DNA from: Duganella rivi
Lineage (GTDB): Bacteria; Pseudomonadota; Gammaproteobacteria; Burkholderiales; Burkholderiaceae_D
Length of the DNA stretch: 64,000 nt
Direction of reading: 5' to 3'
NCBI RefSeq assembly: GCF_009857435.1
Contig: NZ_WWCK01000008.1
Coordinates: 248,001 to 312,000, forward strand
Under the pieces are notes generated by a model. It had not been told where the DNA came from. It worked only from the letters and a program-made list of their open reading frames with translations, and did not search any database. This document shows, piece by piece, positions 1 through 8,479 of the stretch (positions within the stretch are counted from its first letter, which is position 1; the number at the start of each line of letters is the position of its first letter). The position numbers and the translations under genes are program-made.

Positions 1-3
1 CAT
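1..3 (-). CDS. Start codon of the next minus-strand gene (rest lies outside the window)
   Basis: Read on the minus strand, an ATG at 3-1 is preceded by a perfect AAGGAG Shine-Dalgarno (bases 18-13) with a 9-nt spacer. That ribosome site overlaps the stop codon of the cupin-like gene, so a fourth gene of the halogenase/SapC/cupin operon almost certainly starts here. Nothing of its protein is visible. In related loci a further tryptophan-halogenase-like gene often sits at this place, but that cannot be read from this window. Confidence 0.6.
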
Positions 4-16
4 ATTCAGGGTCTCC

Positions 17-1021
17 TTAGCGGTTTAGTCTTTTCAGTAATTGGGTGCGCAGGGCGCGCGCGCCGTCGGCGTTGAACGGCGCCAGCACGCCGCGTGCATG
101 CGGCGGAATATGGGCGGCCGTTTCTTCGTCGGCCTCGAAAATGTAGTGGCGGAAGATTTCCTGCCACGCCTTGCGCTGCTCTGGCGGCAGGTCGCGCATG
201 GTGAGGAAGGCCGCCATCAGGGCGTTGGTCGGCGTGTCCATGTAGTCGGGCGACTGGCGCCACCAGTAGTTGACCAGCACATTGAACGGCGACAGCGCCT
301 CGATGTGATGCCACCACATGCTGGGAATGAACAGCGCATCGCCCGGCCCCAGTTCGGCCACCTGCGCGTGCTTGAGCGCTTCGGCAAACCTGGGAAACTT
401 GTCGAAGTCCGGCTGCAGGAAATCGACCAGGCTGACGGCTTGCCCGGCCGGCGTGAAGTCGACCGGGCCGACGTACAGGTTCTCCAGCTGCTCCGGCGGG
501 AACAAGGTGAAGCGGCGCTGGCCGGCCGCCACCACCGCCACATTGTCGGGCAAGTCGTAGTGGGCGGCGATGCGGCTGCGGTTGCCGATCCAGATGCTGG
601 CCAGCGCATCACGGTGGCCCAGGTTCAGATCATTGAACTGGCGGAAGCCGGGCAGGCAGGTGTCGATGGTGGTGGAACCGACATACACGGTCGGCGCCGG
701 ATTCATGTGGCGCTTGTTTTCGATCTCATCGAGCACGCCATTCAGCTTGGCGTGGATGGGCTGGAAGTTAAAGCCGCTCAGATCGTCGTTGTAGAAAAAG
801 CGCCCGGCCGCTTCCGGCGGGCCGAGCATGGCGCCCACGGTGGCGCCCTGGTAGTAGCGGCGCAGGTAGTCGCTGCCGGCGCGGTCGGATTCCAGCGCGG
901 CGCGCACCATCGGCCAGCCCGACGCCAGGCCGCGCAGCACCACTGGCGTGGTGGCGGTGAGGATGGCGTCGGTCAGGTCGTTCGGCCCGAGGCCGCTGAC
1001 TTCACGGATGGCTTCAGGCAT
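17..1021 (-). CDS. Cupin-like / JmjC-type domain protein (Pass1-related)
   Basis: A 334-residue soluble protein without a signal peptide. It has the fold signature of cupin-8/JmjC-like proteins: a probable Fe(II) facial triad with H154-x-D156 in AAHYDLPDN and a distal histidine in the SMWWHH segment (238/239), preceded by the LGPGDALFIP turn typical of these barrels. Such proteins recur next to SapC, tryptophan halogenase and TonB receptor genes in Xanthomonas/Caulobacter-type carbohydrate loci. Family members are predicted 2-oxoglutarate/Fe(II) oxygenases, but the substrate is unknown. The start overlaps the end of the sapC-like gene by 8 nt, so the two are translationally coupled. The metal site is an inference from motif spacing. 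Confidence 0.85.
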   Translation of the reverse strand: MPEAIREVSGLGPNDLTDAILTATTPVVLRGLASGWPMVRAALESDRAGSDYLRRYYQGATVGAMLGPPEAAGRFFYNDDLSGFNFQPIHAKLNGVLDEIENKRHMNPAPTVYVGSTTIDTCLPGFRQFNDLNLGHRDALASIWIGNRSRIAAHYDLPDNVAVVAAGQRRFTLFPPEQLENLYVGPVDFTPAGQAVSLVDFLQPDFDKFPRFAEALKHAQVAELGPGDALFIPSMWWHHIEALSPFNVLVNYWWRQSPDYMDTPTNALMAAFLTMRDLPPEQRKAWQEIFRHYIFEADEETAAHIPPHARGVLAPFNADGARALRTQLLKRLNR

Positions 1022-1718
1022 GGAGGGTGGCGTTCTTGCGGTCGATCAGCATGCGGAAGTTGGACAGCGACGCCAGCACCATGTAGATCGGCGCCAGATA
1101 GCCGGCTTCGTGCAGCTTGCCGATGTGCTCGCCGCTGAGCGCTTGCAGGCGGTCTTCGTTGATGGTGTAGAAGCCGACCAGGCGGTTTTGCGAGCCGTCG
1201 TTCAGTTCCACGTCCAGCACAAAGCTTTCCAGCAGTTCGAATTGCAGCAGCGCGGCCAGGAAGCCGGCCGATCCCTGCAAGCCCTGGTGGATGCCAAACA
1301 GCAGCGAGTTGCTGCGTTCGAGGAACTCGGTGCTGCCGCCGTGCGGCTTGAAGATTTCCTCGCCCTCGGTCAGGCTGACGCGCGGGTGGTTGATGTCGAT
1401 ATTGACCATCAATTCGTCGCCGCTGATGCCGATCATGAACGGCTGGCGCTCGATCATCATCGGCAGGTAAGGCGCGTCCCAGCGGTCGCCTTGCAGGAAC
1501 AGGTTCTCGCCTTCCTGGAAACCGAACAGCGCGACCGGCTCGAAGCCGAGGCCGTCGATGGTCTTGCGGAATACGATGGGGAAGCAGGCTTGCACGTCGC
1601 GGAACTCGGACGGGAAGGTAACGGCCGACATCACGTTGTCGCCGAATTCGGCGCCGCGGCGGGTAATCACGCGCACATCGCGGTGCTCCAGGTTGTTCAG
1701 TAAAACTGCTTTCGTCAT
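1014..1718 (-). CDS. SapC family protein
   Basis: A 234-residue protein of the SapC family, named after a Campylobacter S-layer-associated protein. No signal peptide or membrane segment is visible. The core carries the characteristic FPIVFRKT and GEEIFKPHG stretches and an aromatic/acidic middle. Its biochemical role is not established. In proteobacteria it is nearly always found with TonB-dependent receptors, cupin-like and halogenase-like genes, and that is exactly its setting here: 15 bp after the halogenase gene and overlapping the cupin gene. Function is therefore suggested only by association with outer-membrane uptake of glycans or modified aromatic ligands. Confidence 0.85.
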   Translation of the reverse strand: MTKAVLLNNLEHRDVRVITRRGAEFGDNVMSAVTFPSEFRDVQACFPIVFRKTIDGLGFEPVALFGFQEGENLFLQGDRWDAPYLPMMIERQPFMIGISGDELMVNIDINHPRVSLTEGEEIFKPHGGSTEFLERSNSLLFGIHQGLQGSAGFLAALLQFELLESFVLDVELNDGSQNRLVGFYTINEDRLQALSGEHIGKLHEAGYLAPIYMVLASLSNFRMLIDRKNATLHA

Positions 1719-1733
1719 AAAAATGTCTCTTTT

Positions 1734-3269
1734 CTAGATTTTTTGCAAGCCGTGACGCTTGATGTGGTTGATCAGCGCGCGGTTGTCAGGCAGCGCGCCC
1801 AGCATTTTCCCGGTCAGCTCGGCGGCCTCGTGGAAATAGTGATCGGCCATGGCGGCCTGGTGCGGCTTGGGGGCGCGGCTGAAATCGCTCTTGAAACCCA
1901 TGCCGTACAAAATGTACTGGTAGCTCGCGGAAGGGAACACTTCCTCGATGCGGTAAAAGTCGCCGCGCGACGGCGCCCGGTGCTGCCACAGGCGCAGCAG
2001 GTCGGCCAGGCGCTCCGGCAGCCTGGCCGGATCGGTGTTGTCGCGCCAGTAGGGCGTGTCGCGCCGCTGGCTCAGCACGTAGTGCAGCTTGAGGAAATCG
2101 ATCACCCGTTCCCAGCGGTAGGTGAAGGCTTCGTTGAAGCGTCTGGCAACAATGTCCATGGTCGCGCGCGTGGCCGGCAGCTCGTCGCTGACCATGGCGG
2201 CCGACATTTCCACGATCGCCAGTGCCGATGCTTCCAGCGGCTCGATAAAGCCGGCCGACAGGCCGATCGCCACGCAGTTGCGGTGCCAGAATTTTTCGCG
2301 GTAGCCGGGCGCGAAGCTGAGCTTGCGCGGTGGCGGGATCTCGCTCGGGCCGCCAGTGGCGGCGATGTAGGCGCACAGTTCGGCCTCGGCCTGCTCGTCG
2401 CTGATGTAGCTGCTGGCGTAGACGTGGCCGACGCCGCGCCGGCTCGGCAGGCCGATGTCCCAGATCCAGCCGGCGCTCTGCGCGGTGGAGCTGGTTTGCG
2501 ACGCGATCGGGTAGTCCTCGCTGGCGTAGGGGATTTGCACCGCCAGCGCCGAGTCGTTGTACAGCACCTGGTGCTGCGGGATCAGCGGAATGCCGTAGTG
2601 CTGGCCCAGCAGCAGCGACTGCATGCCGGTGCAATCGATGAACAGGTCGCCTTCGAGCGCGCCGTGTTTCTGCGTTTGCAGCGAGGCGATGTCGCCGTTC
2701 TCATGCGAGTTGATGCCGACCACGTGATCGGGCACATAGTGCACGCCGAGCTTTTCCAGGCAGTGCTTGCGCAGGAAGACGCCGAACTTGCCGGCGTCCA
2801 GGTGGTAGCCGTAGTTGGCCACCGCCGCGTACTCGGGCGTGACCACCTGCTTGGGCGCGCGGCCCTGCACGCACAGGTGCGGCTGGAAGCTGACCAGGTC
2901 GGCAAACGGCACCTGGCCGTGCTGCGCCTGCCACTGCTGCGGCAGATCGACCTCGCCATAGCCCTGCGGCAGCACAAACGGATGGAAGTAGTAGTCTTGT
3001 TCGCCGCCGTTGACCCAGCGGTTGAAGCGCGAGCCCTGCTTAAAGGACGCATCGCACTCGCGGAAGAAATCGGATTCGGACACGCCGATGCGATGCAGCG
3101 TGTCGCGCATGCTCGGCCACGTGCCTTCGCCCACGCCGATCGGCGCGACGTCGGGAGATTCGATCAAGGTGACTTGCACGCCGGCAGCCGCGCCATGGTC
3201 AGCGGCAATCAGTCCTGCAGTCATCCAGCCGGCAGAGCCGCCGCCGACGATCACGATACGTTTCAGCAT
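1734..3269 (-). CDS. Flavin-dependent tryptophan halogenase-like protein
   Basis: A 511-residue FAD-binding protein of the tryptophan halogenase family. The N-terminal dinucleotide motif IVIVGGGSAGW is intact. The lysine expected to form the halogenating species lies in the ASFKQGSRFNRW segment. The family signature appears as GWIWDIGLPSRRG, a slight variant of the usual GWxWxIP. I chose the start at MLKRIVIVGG because the dinucleotide motif then begins at residue 4-5, as usual, and an AAGG precedes it; an upstream in-frame ATG at 3299 would add ten unrelated residues. It heads a minus-strand operon with the SapC-like and cupin-like genes. Many such homologues near TonB receptors have no shown halogenase activity, so the substrate is open. 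Confidence 0.88.
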   Translation of the reverse strand: MLKRIVIVGGGSAGWMTAGLIAADHGAAAGVQVTLIESPDVAPIGVGEGTWPSMRDTLHRIGVSESDFFRECDASFKQGSRFNRWVNGGEQDYYFHPFVLPQGYGEVDLPQQWQAQHGQVPFADLVSFQPHLCVQGRAPKQVVTPEYAAVANYGYHLDAGKFGVFLRKHCLEKLGVHYVPDHVVGINSHENGDIASLQTQKHGALEGDLFIDCTGMQSLLLGQHYGIPLIPQHQVLYNDSALAVQIPYASEDYPIASQTSSTAQSAGWIWDIGLPSRRGVGHVYASSYISDEQAEAELCAYIAATGGPSEIPPPRKLSFAPGYREKFWHRNCVAIGLSAGFIEPLEASALAIVEMSAAMVSDELPATRATMDIVARRFNEAFTYRWERVIDFLKLHYVLSQRRDTPYWRDNTDPARLPERLADLLRLWQHRAPSRGDFYRIEEVFPSASYQYILYGMGFKSDFSRAPKPHQAAMADHYFHEAAELTGKMLGALPDNRALINHIKRHGLQKI

Positions 3270-3309
3270 GCTTGCCTTATTACGTAATAGGTTACACAAA
3301 GTTTAACCG

Positions 3310-3339
3310 AAAAAAGGCCGCTGACGAAGCAGCGGCCTT
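3310..3339 (-). terminator. Rho-independent terminator after the TonB receptor gene
   Basis: A 10-bp perfect stem (AAGGCCGCTG at 3314-3323 against 3330-3339) with a 6-nt loop is followed on the minus strand by a run of U (complement of the A tract at 3310-3315). It lies between the receptor gene and the halogenase gene, so the halogenase operon either has its own promoter or depends on read-through. Confidence 0.85.
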
Positions 3340-3360
3340 TTCGTGGTATTAATGCAACGT

Positions 3361-6312
3361 TTAGAACTTGTAGCGGGCGCCTATCATGTAACGCGGGCCG
3401 CCTTGCGACACCGATTCCAGCTGCTGCTTGGTACGGCTATGCACCCGGGTGATCTCGTTGGTGACGTTGATGCCTTCCAGCTGGAAGCTCAGCTTGTCGT
3501 TGTAAGCGTAGCTGATGCTGATATCGAGCTGGCCGTACGGTTCCACGTACTGCGGATTCGGGCCCGAGCCGTCGAAGGTCGACGACAGGAACTCGCCGCG
3601 CCAGTTGTAGGCCACGCGGCTGGTCCACTTCTTGTCCTCGTAGATACCGATCACGTTGTACGAGTTCGACAGGCCGACCAGCGCGAACTGCTCGCCGAGC
3701 TTGTTGTTGTCGTAGCGCAGGCCCGAGTGCACATAGGTGTAGTTGGTCGATACGCCAAAGCCGCTGTCGCCGAACATATGCTGCAAGTTGATCTCGGCGC
3801 CGCTCAGATTGGCCTTCTTCTGGTTGGAGAAGGAGGTGATCTGGAACTGGGCCACCGGATCGCTCGGCTGGCCGATGATGGTGCCGGTGGCGTTGCCCAG
3901 TGCATCGTCCGGGCCGCGCGTCACGCCTGCGGCGGTCGGGTGGTTGCGGAAGATGTAGTTGCGGATGCAGGTGGTGTCGGTATTGGCGCAGCCCTTGCCC
4001 AGCGCCTCGTTCCACAGCGCGCCGCCGACCGGCGTGTGCAGGTTGAACGGGGTGGCGATGATGCGCGACTGGCCGGCGTAGTTCTCGAGGTTTTTCTTGA
4101 ACAGGCCCAGCGAAACGAAGTTCTGCTTGCCGTAGTACCACTCGTAGGACAGATCGAGGTTTTTCGACTTGACCGGTTTCAGCGCTGGATTGCCTTGCGA
4201 GCCGGTGCCGCCGTCGGTGCGCACCAGCGAGTTCAGCGTGGTGCCGCCCTGGATCTGGTCGTAGCGCGGACGGCCGATGGTTTCACCGTAGCTGAAGCGC
4301 AGCTTCTGGTCCGGCGTCAGCTCGATGTCGGAGTCAAAGCTCGGCAGCACATTGTTGTACTTGCCGCCCAGCGTGGTGAAGGTCGGGTCGCCGAAGGTGA
4401 TCGGCAGCTCGTTCTGCGATACCCAGCGGATGTCGACGGCGGCCGGCACCAGCGCGGTCGAGAGCACGTCGGTCTTCTCGTAGCGGACGCCAATCGAAGT
4501 GTGGATCGGCAGCGCGGTATCCCAGTCGGTGTTGAACTGCAGGTACAGCGCTTTCGATTTCTCCTCGGTGCGGGCATCGTTGTCGAAGTAAGTCTTGGGC
4601 AGGTACATGCCCGGCAGGCCGGACGCGGTGGCCGCCAGCTGGCGCACCTGGGCGAAGTTAAAGGTGTAGAAGTTGTTGAACAGGTTGGCGTTGTTGCTGC
4701 CGCCGATCTGGTCGAAGTACTGGCGCACGGTTTCCGGATGCCAGACACTGCTTGGGTAGTCGGATGGCTTGGTGGCGCCGCCCCAGGTATCGCGCTGGTT
4801 GTTGGAGAAGGCCGAACGGTTGTCCACCTTGGTGTAGTTGAGGCCGAACTTCAGCTCGGACGCGTCCAGCACTTTCCACGCGCCCTTGACCTGGGTTTGT
4901 TCCACTTCGCCGCGCATATAGGAGTTGGTGAACACCGAACCGGTCACTTGCTGGCCGGCCTTGACGAAGTCGGCGCCGTCGATGCTCAGCACCGGGAAGT
5001 CCTTGCTGAAGTCCACGGTGGTGTTGCCGCGGCTGAAGCTGGCGGTGCCCAGCGTGTTGCTGGAACCGAACGGGCTGTCGGCGCCCGAGGTGGCGGTCGA
5101 ACGGTGGGTGTCGAGGTCGAAGCGCAGATCGCTGCTTGGCTTCCACACGGCGTTGAAGCCCACCGACTTGTTCTGCGTCTTGGTGGCAAAGTCGGCCGCG
5201 CCCATGGCGATGTCGCTATTGGCCACGAACTCCTTGTAAATCAGCGGGCTCGATGGCGAACCGGCAGTCCACGAGCTGCTCGACGGGCCGAAGTTGAACC
5301 AGGCCGACAAGTCGTTGCGCTTGGTCTGGATCTTGTTTTCCGAGTAGGTGTAGTCAAGCGTGGTGACCAGGGTGCTGCTAGGCTTGTATTGCAAGGTCAG
5401 CTGGGCGTTGGTACGCTGGCGCTTGACGCCGTTGAAGTTGTAGTTCAGGTTTTGCGGCACCGAGTACAGCTGGGCGCCGGTCGGACGGTTGGTGACGGTG
5501 CAGCCCGGGCAGTCGGCGCTTGGGCCGTTGGGGATGGTGCCCCAGTTGTTTTCGTCGCCGCGGAACGGGCCTTTCCAGCCATTGGAGACGGCGGCGGTGT
5601 TGTAGCCGAGGTTGCGTTCCTGGTAGCTACCGGTCAGCGCCACGCCGAAGGTGTTGTCGGCGAAGGTGTTGGAGTACAGGCCCGAGACTTCCGGCGTGGC
5701 CGAACGGCTGGCCTTGACGTCGCCCGGCAGGTTGTCGTTCGAGGTGTCGTACACGCCCTTGATGCCGACGCTCGAATGCAGGCCCGGACGCTCGAACGGA
5801 CGCGCCGTCATCACGTTCAGGGTGGCGCCGATACCGCCGGTCGGCGACTCGGCACGGCTGGTCTTGTAGACCTGGATCTGCGAAATCGCTTCCGACGCCA
5901 GGTTGGCGAAGTCGAAAGCGCGGCCGTTCAAGTCGCCCAGGTTCGAGGTCGGCATCTGGCGGCCGTTCAACAGCACCATGTTGAAGTCGGGGCCGACGCC
6001 GCGCACGGTGATCTTGGAACCTTCGCCGATCGAACGGTCGATCGACACGCCCGAGATGCGCTGCAGCGACTCGGCCAGGTTGGTGTCCGGGAATTTACCG
6101 ATATCTTCGGCCACAATGCCGTCGACGATACCGTCGGAATTGCGCTTCAGGTTCAGCGACGATTGCAGCGATGCGCGCAGGCCGGTAACGACCACGCTTT
6201 GCGGTTCCGCTTCAGCGGCTTTTACCGGTGCTTCCTGCGCGTGGGCGGCTGCTGCGCAGGCGCTGGCGACTGCCAGGCTCATTAATGTCTGTCGTGCCTT
6301 AGGATAATGCAT
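3361..6312 (-). CDS. TonB-dependent receptor (Xanthomonas/Caulobacter type)
   Basis: A 983-residue outer-membrane receptor. A signal peptide (MHYPKARQTLMSLAVASACAA) is followed by a TonB-box-like EPQSVVVTGLRASL, a plug domain with NSDGIVDGIVAEDIGKFPDTN and the RGVGPDFNMVLLNGR motif, and a long beta-barrel ending in GARYKF with a terminal phenylalanine. This is the architecture of the large TonB receptor group that imports plant- or polysaccharide-derived oligosaccharides. I start at 6312, not at the upstream in-frame ATG at 6399, because AGGAGA lies just upstream and the promoter at 6383-6412 sits between the two. A LacI-type palindrome lies just downstream of the predicted transcription start, implying repression by the nearby regulator. 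The ligand is unknown. Confidence 0.92.
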   Translation of the reverse strand: MHYPKARQTLMSLAVASACAAAAHAQEAPVKAAEAEPQSVVVTGLRASLQSSLNLKRNSDGIVDGIVAEDIGKFPDTNLAESLQRISGVSIDRSIGEGSKITVRGVGPDFNMVLLNGRQMPTSNLGDLNGRAFDFANLASEAISQIQVYKTSRAESPTGGIGATLNVMTARPFERPGLHSSVGIKGVYDTSNDNLPGDVKASRSATPEVSGLYSNTFADNTFGVALTGSYQERNLGYNTAAVSNGWKGPFRGDENNWGTIPNGPSADCPGCTVTNRPTGAQLYSVPQNLNYNFNGVKRQRTNAQLTLQYKPSSTLVTTLDYTYSENKIQTKRNDLSAWFNFGPSSSSWTAGSPSSPLIYKEFVANSDIAMGAADFATKTQNKSVGFNAVWKPSSDLRFDLDTHRSTATSGADSPFGSSNTLGTASFSRGNTTVDFSKDFPVLSIDGADFVKAGQQVTGSVFTNSYMRGEVEQTQVKGAWKVLDASELKFGLNYTKVDNRSAFSNNQRDTWGGATKPSDYPSSVWHPETVRQYFDQIGGSNNANLFNNFYTFNFAQVRQLAATASGLPGMYLPKTYFDNDARTEEKSKALYLQFNTDWDTALPIHTSIGVRYEKTDVLSTALVPAAVDIRWVSQNELPITFGDPTFTTLGGKYNNVLPSFDSDIELTPDQKLRFSYGETIGRPRYDQIQGGTTLNSLVRTDGGTGSQGNPALKPVKSKNLDLSYEWYYGKQNFVSLGLFKKNLENYAGQSRIIATPFNLHTPVGGALWNEALGKGCANTDTTCIRNYIFRNHPTAAGVTRGPDDALGNATGTIIGQPSDPVAQFQITSFSNQKKANLSGAEINLQHMFGDSGFGVSTNYTYVHSGLRYDNNKLGEQFALVGLSNSYNVIGIYEDKKWTSRVAYNWRGEFLSSTFDGSGPNPQYVEPYGQLDISISYAYNDKLSFQLEGINVTNEITRVHSRTKQQLESVSQGGPRYMIGARYKF

Positions 6313-6356
6313 AGTATCTCCTGTGTTTTTATAAACAACTACGGCTGCTCTACCAC

Positions 6357-6372
6357 TTGGAAAGCTTTCCAA
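6357..6372. promoter_or_regulatory. LacI-type operator O1 (TonB receptor promoter)
   Basis: A perfect 16-bp palindrome, TTGGAAAGCTTTCCAA. It matches the arms of the LacI-family consensus TGGNANCGNTNCCA, except that the central dinucleotide is GC instead of CG. It lies about 10 bases downstream of the -10 box of the minus-strand receptor promoter, a classical repressor position. Confidence 0.75.
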
Positions 6373-6382
6373 TACCATGGCA

Positions 6383-6412
6383 AATATAGCATTCAACAAA
6401 AATCAAAGTCAA
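6383..6412 (-). promoter_or_regulatory. Sigma-70 promoter of the TonB receptor gene
   Basis: On the minus strand, TTGACT (6412-6407) and TATATT (6388-6383) are separated by 18 bases. Transcription would start near 6376, inside or next to operator O1. Confidence 0.7.
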
Positions 6413-6469
6413 TTCGCAGCGCAGCACCAGAGCGGTAAACTTGGCGTAAACCGGCCCAAGTGAGGCAAA

Positions 6470-6485
6470 TTGGCAACGTTTCCAA
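6470..6485. promoter_or_regulatory. LacI-type operator O2
   Basis: The sequence TTGGCAACGTTTCCAA fits TGGNANCGNTNCCA in every fixed position. It ends 3 bp upstream of the -35 box of the deacetylase promoter. Confidence 0.7.
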
Positions 6486-6488
6486 TTG

Positions 6489-6517
6489 TTGACATGAAAG
6501 AGGGTGAATGCGATTAT
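6489..6517 (+). promoter_or_regulatory. Sigma-70 promoter of the deacetylase-lacI transcript
   Basis: A consensus TTGACA (6489-6494) and a GATTAT -10 box (6512-6517) are separated by 17 bases. The promoter is bracketed by operators O2 and O3. Confidence 0.7.
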
Positions 6518-6518
6518 C

Positions 6519-6532
6519 TGGGAGCGTTTCCA
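6519..6532. promoter_or_regulatory. LacI-type operator O3
   Basis: TGGGAGCGTTTCCA matches TGGNANCGNTNCCA in every fixed position. It lies directly after the -10 box, so a bound repressor would cover the transcription start. O2 and O3 centres are about 48 bp apart, which would allow simultaneous binding. Confidence 0.75.
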
Positions 6533-6548
6533 CGAGAGAGACCCCCGG

Positions 6549-7364
6549 ATGACACACCGCACCTGCTTGACCCTGGCAGCGCTGCTGCTGGCGGCCTATC
6601 CCGCCCACACGGCCGCCGCCGCGCCCCAGTTCGCGTGGCCGCACGGCGCCCGCGCCGCCGTCAGCCTGGCCTATGACGACGCGCTCGATTCGCAGCTCGA
6701 CCACGCCATTCCCACCCTCGACCAGTACGGCCTGAAAGGCAGTTTCTACTTGCAGATGTCGAATCCGGCCGTCGACAAGCGCCTGGCCGACTGGCGCCGC
6801 GCGGCCGCCAACGGCCACGAGCTGGGCAACCACAGCCTGTTCCACCAATGCTCGCGCAAGGCGCCGGGCCACGACTGGGTACAGCCGCAGCGCGACCTCG
6901 ACACCACCAGCGCAGCGCAGATGCAGGATCAAGTACTGCTGGCCAACACCATGCTGTACGCCATCGACGGCAAGCGCGAGCGCACCTACACCGTGCCGTG
7001 CGGCGACGTGCTGGCGGCGGGCAGCGATTATTTGCCGGGGCTGCGCAGCGGCTTTGTGGCGATCAAGGTGAGCGGGGCGGCGGTGACGCCGTCGATGCAG
7101 GGACTCGATCCCTACGCGGTGGGCGTGGCCGCGCCGGAAGGCTGGACTGGGGCGCAATTGATAGCCGTGGTGGAGCAGGCGGCGGCGCGCGGCACCATGG
7201 TCAACTTCACCTTTCACGGCATCGGCGGCGACTACCTGAGCACCAGCGCGCAGGCGCATGAAGAACTGGTACGGTATCTGGCCGCGCATCGTCAGTTATA
7301 CTGGACTGATACTTTCCTGAATATTATGACTTACGTGAAAAAACAAGAACGTGGCGACCATTAA
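6549..7364 (+). CDS. Secreted polysaccharide deacetylase (NodB-like)
   Basis: A 271-residue protein with a signal peptide (MTHRTCLTLAALLLAAYPAH) and a NodB-type carbohydrate esterase 4 domain. Motif 1, with the catalytic and metal aspartates, is visible as LAYDDALDSQ. Motif 2 (HSLFH in ELGNHSLFH) supplies the two metal-binding histidines. The C-terminal FTFHGIGGDY corresponds to a late motif with the second catalytic histidine. I chose the start at 6549 because an earlier in-frame ATG at 6504 lies upstream of the -10 box. The gene overlaps the lacI start by 14 nt, so the two are co-transcribed and the regulator probably controls its own level. It would remove acetyl groups from a glycan at the cell surface or in the periplasm; the glycan is unknown. 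Confidence 0.85.
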   Translation: MTHRTCLTLAALLLAAYPAHTAAAAPQFAWPHGARAAVSLAYDDALDSQLDHAIPTLDQYGLKGSFYLQMSNPAVDKRLADWRRAAANGHELGNHSLFHQCSRKAPGHDWVQPQRDLDTTSAAQMQDQVLLANTMLYAIDGKRERTYTVPCGDVLAAGSDYLPGLRSGFVAIKVSGAAVTPSMQGLDPYAVGVAAPEGWTGAQLIAVVEQAAARGTMVNFTFHGIGGDYLSTSAQAHEELVRYLAAHRQLYWTDTFLNIMTYVKKQERGDH

Positions 7365-8370
7365 AGACGTGGCCCGCCTTGCGGGCGTGGGACTGGGCAC
7401 GGCATCGCGCGTGGTCAGCGGCAAGGGCTCGGTATCGCCGGCAACGCTGGCCAAGGTGCGGGCGGCGATTGACGAACTGGGCTTCCGGCCGTCGCACGCG
7501 GCGCGCACGCTGCTGTCCGGGAATAGCAAAATGATCGGGGTCTACATCCCGGTCTTGAGCGGCACCTTCTACACGCCGATTTTGCAAATCATCGACACCG
7601 AGCTGCGCGCAGCCGGGCTGCACATGGTGGTGGCCTTCGGCGCCGGCCTGGGCGGCGCGCGCCAGCAGGCGATCGAGGGCATGGCCTTCCTGGTCGAACG
7701 CGGCTGCGACGGCTTGATCCTGATGACCAACGTGCTGCAAGAAGAAGACATCAGCGCGCTGGGGCCGCGGCCGACGCCGATGGTGGTGCTCAACCACCAC
7801 TTCGACAGCATCGCCGGGCAATGCTTCACGGTCGACCACACGCTGGGCGGCAAGCTGGCGGCGCGCACCTTGCTCGATCACGGCCATCGCGACATCGCGC
7901 TGGTGTCGGGGCCGGCCAGCCTGCCCGACAACGTGGTGCGGGTGGCGGCCTTCAAGCGCGAGCTGGCGGCGGCCGGCGTCGATACCGCCACGATCTGGAT
8001 GGTGGAAAAAGACTTCTCTCCGGCCGGTGGCTGGTCGGCGGCCAAGGAACTGGTGGAATCGGGGCGGCGCTGCACGGCCATGTTCTGCGCCAACGACGAG
8101 ATGGCGGCCGGCGCGCTGTCCTACTTCCAGGAAGCCGGCATCCGCGTGCCGCACGAGATCTCGGTGATCGGCTACGACGACACGCCCAGCGCCGAATTCT
8201 CGGCGCCGCGCCTGACCACGGTGCACATGCCGTGGCGCGAGATGACGCAAAACGGCGTCAGCGATCTGCTGAACCGCTGCTACGGCCTGCAGCGCCCGGT
8301 GACCCGCAACTACCCGGTCACCATGACCCTGCGCGCCTCGCTGGCCCGCGCTGGCGCTGCGCCGTCTTGA
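7351..8370 (+). CDS. LacI family transcriptional regulator
   Basis: A 339-residue repressor starting with GTG. The N-terminal helix-turn-helix (TIKDVARLAGVGLGTASRVV) and hinge helix region (PSHAARTLLSG) are standard. They are followed by a periplasmic-binding-protein-like sensor domain with the conserved GYDD(T)P and CANDEMA segments. It overlaps the upstream deacetylase gene. Three LacI-type palindromes on the divergent promoters of the deacetylase and the TonB receptor make this protein the obvious local regulator; a sugar liberated from the imported glycan is the likely effector. The GTG start is supported by the conserved ATIKDVARLAG beginning directly after it. Confidence 0.92.
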   Translation: MATIKDVARLAGVGLGTASRVVSGKGSVSPATLAKVRAAIDELGFRPSHAARTLLSGNSKMIGVYIPVLSGTFYTPILQIIDTELRAAGLHMVVAFGAGLGGARQQAIEGMAFLVERGCDGLILMTNVLQEEDISALGPRPTPMVVLNHHFDSIAGQCFTVDHTLGGKLAARTLLDHGHRDIALVSGPASLPDNVVRVAAFKRELAAAGVDTATIWMVEKDFSPAGGWSAAKELVESGRRCTAMFCANDEMAAGALSYFQEAGIRVPHEISVIGYDDTPSAEFSAPRLTTVHMPWREMTQNGVSDLLNRCYGLQRPVTRNYPVTMTLRASLARAGAAPS

Positions 8371-8479
8371 GATCGCCACGGGCGGGCAGTTTGATCCGGC
8401 CTGAATAATGCGGCGTCAACTATTGCTCTGAGGCAATCCGATGCGGTATTGTGTGGGCTCTTAACGATAGGAGCCCGCC

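Noticed and set aside
3343..6285. 980-codon open frame antisense to the TonB receptor gene
   Set aside because: Same reason: the opposite strand shows an intact receptor with signal peptide, plug and barrel end, and the antisense text is compositionally biased.
6313..6399. N-terminal extension of the TonB receptor to an ATG at 6399
   Set aside because: It would put 29 residues before a good signal peptide and lies upstream of the predicted transcription start and operator; AGGAGA supports the start at 6312.
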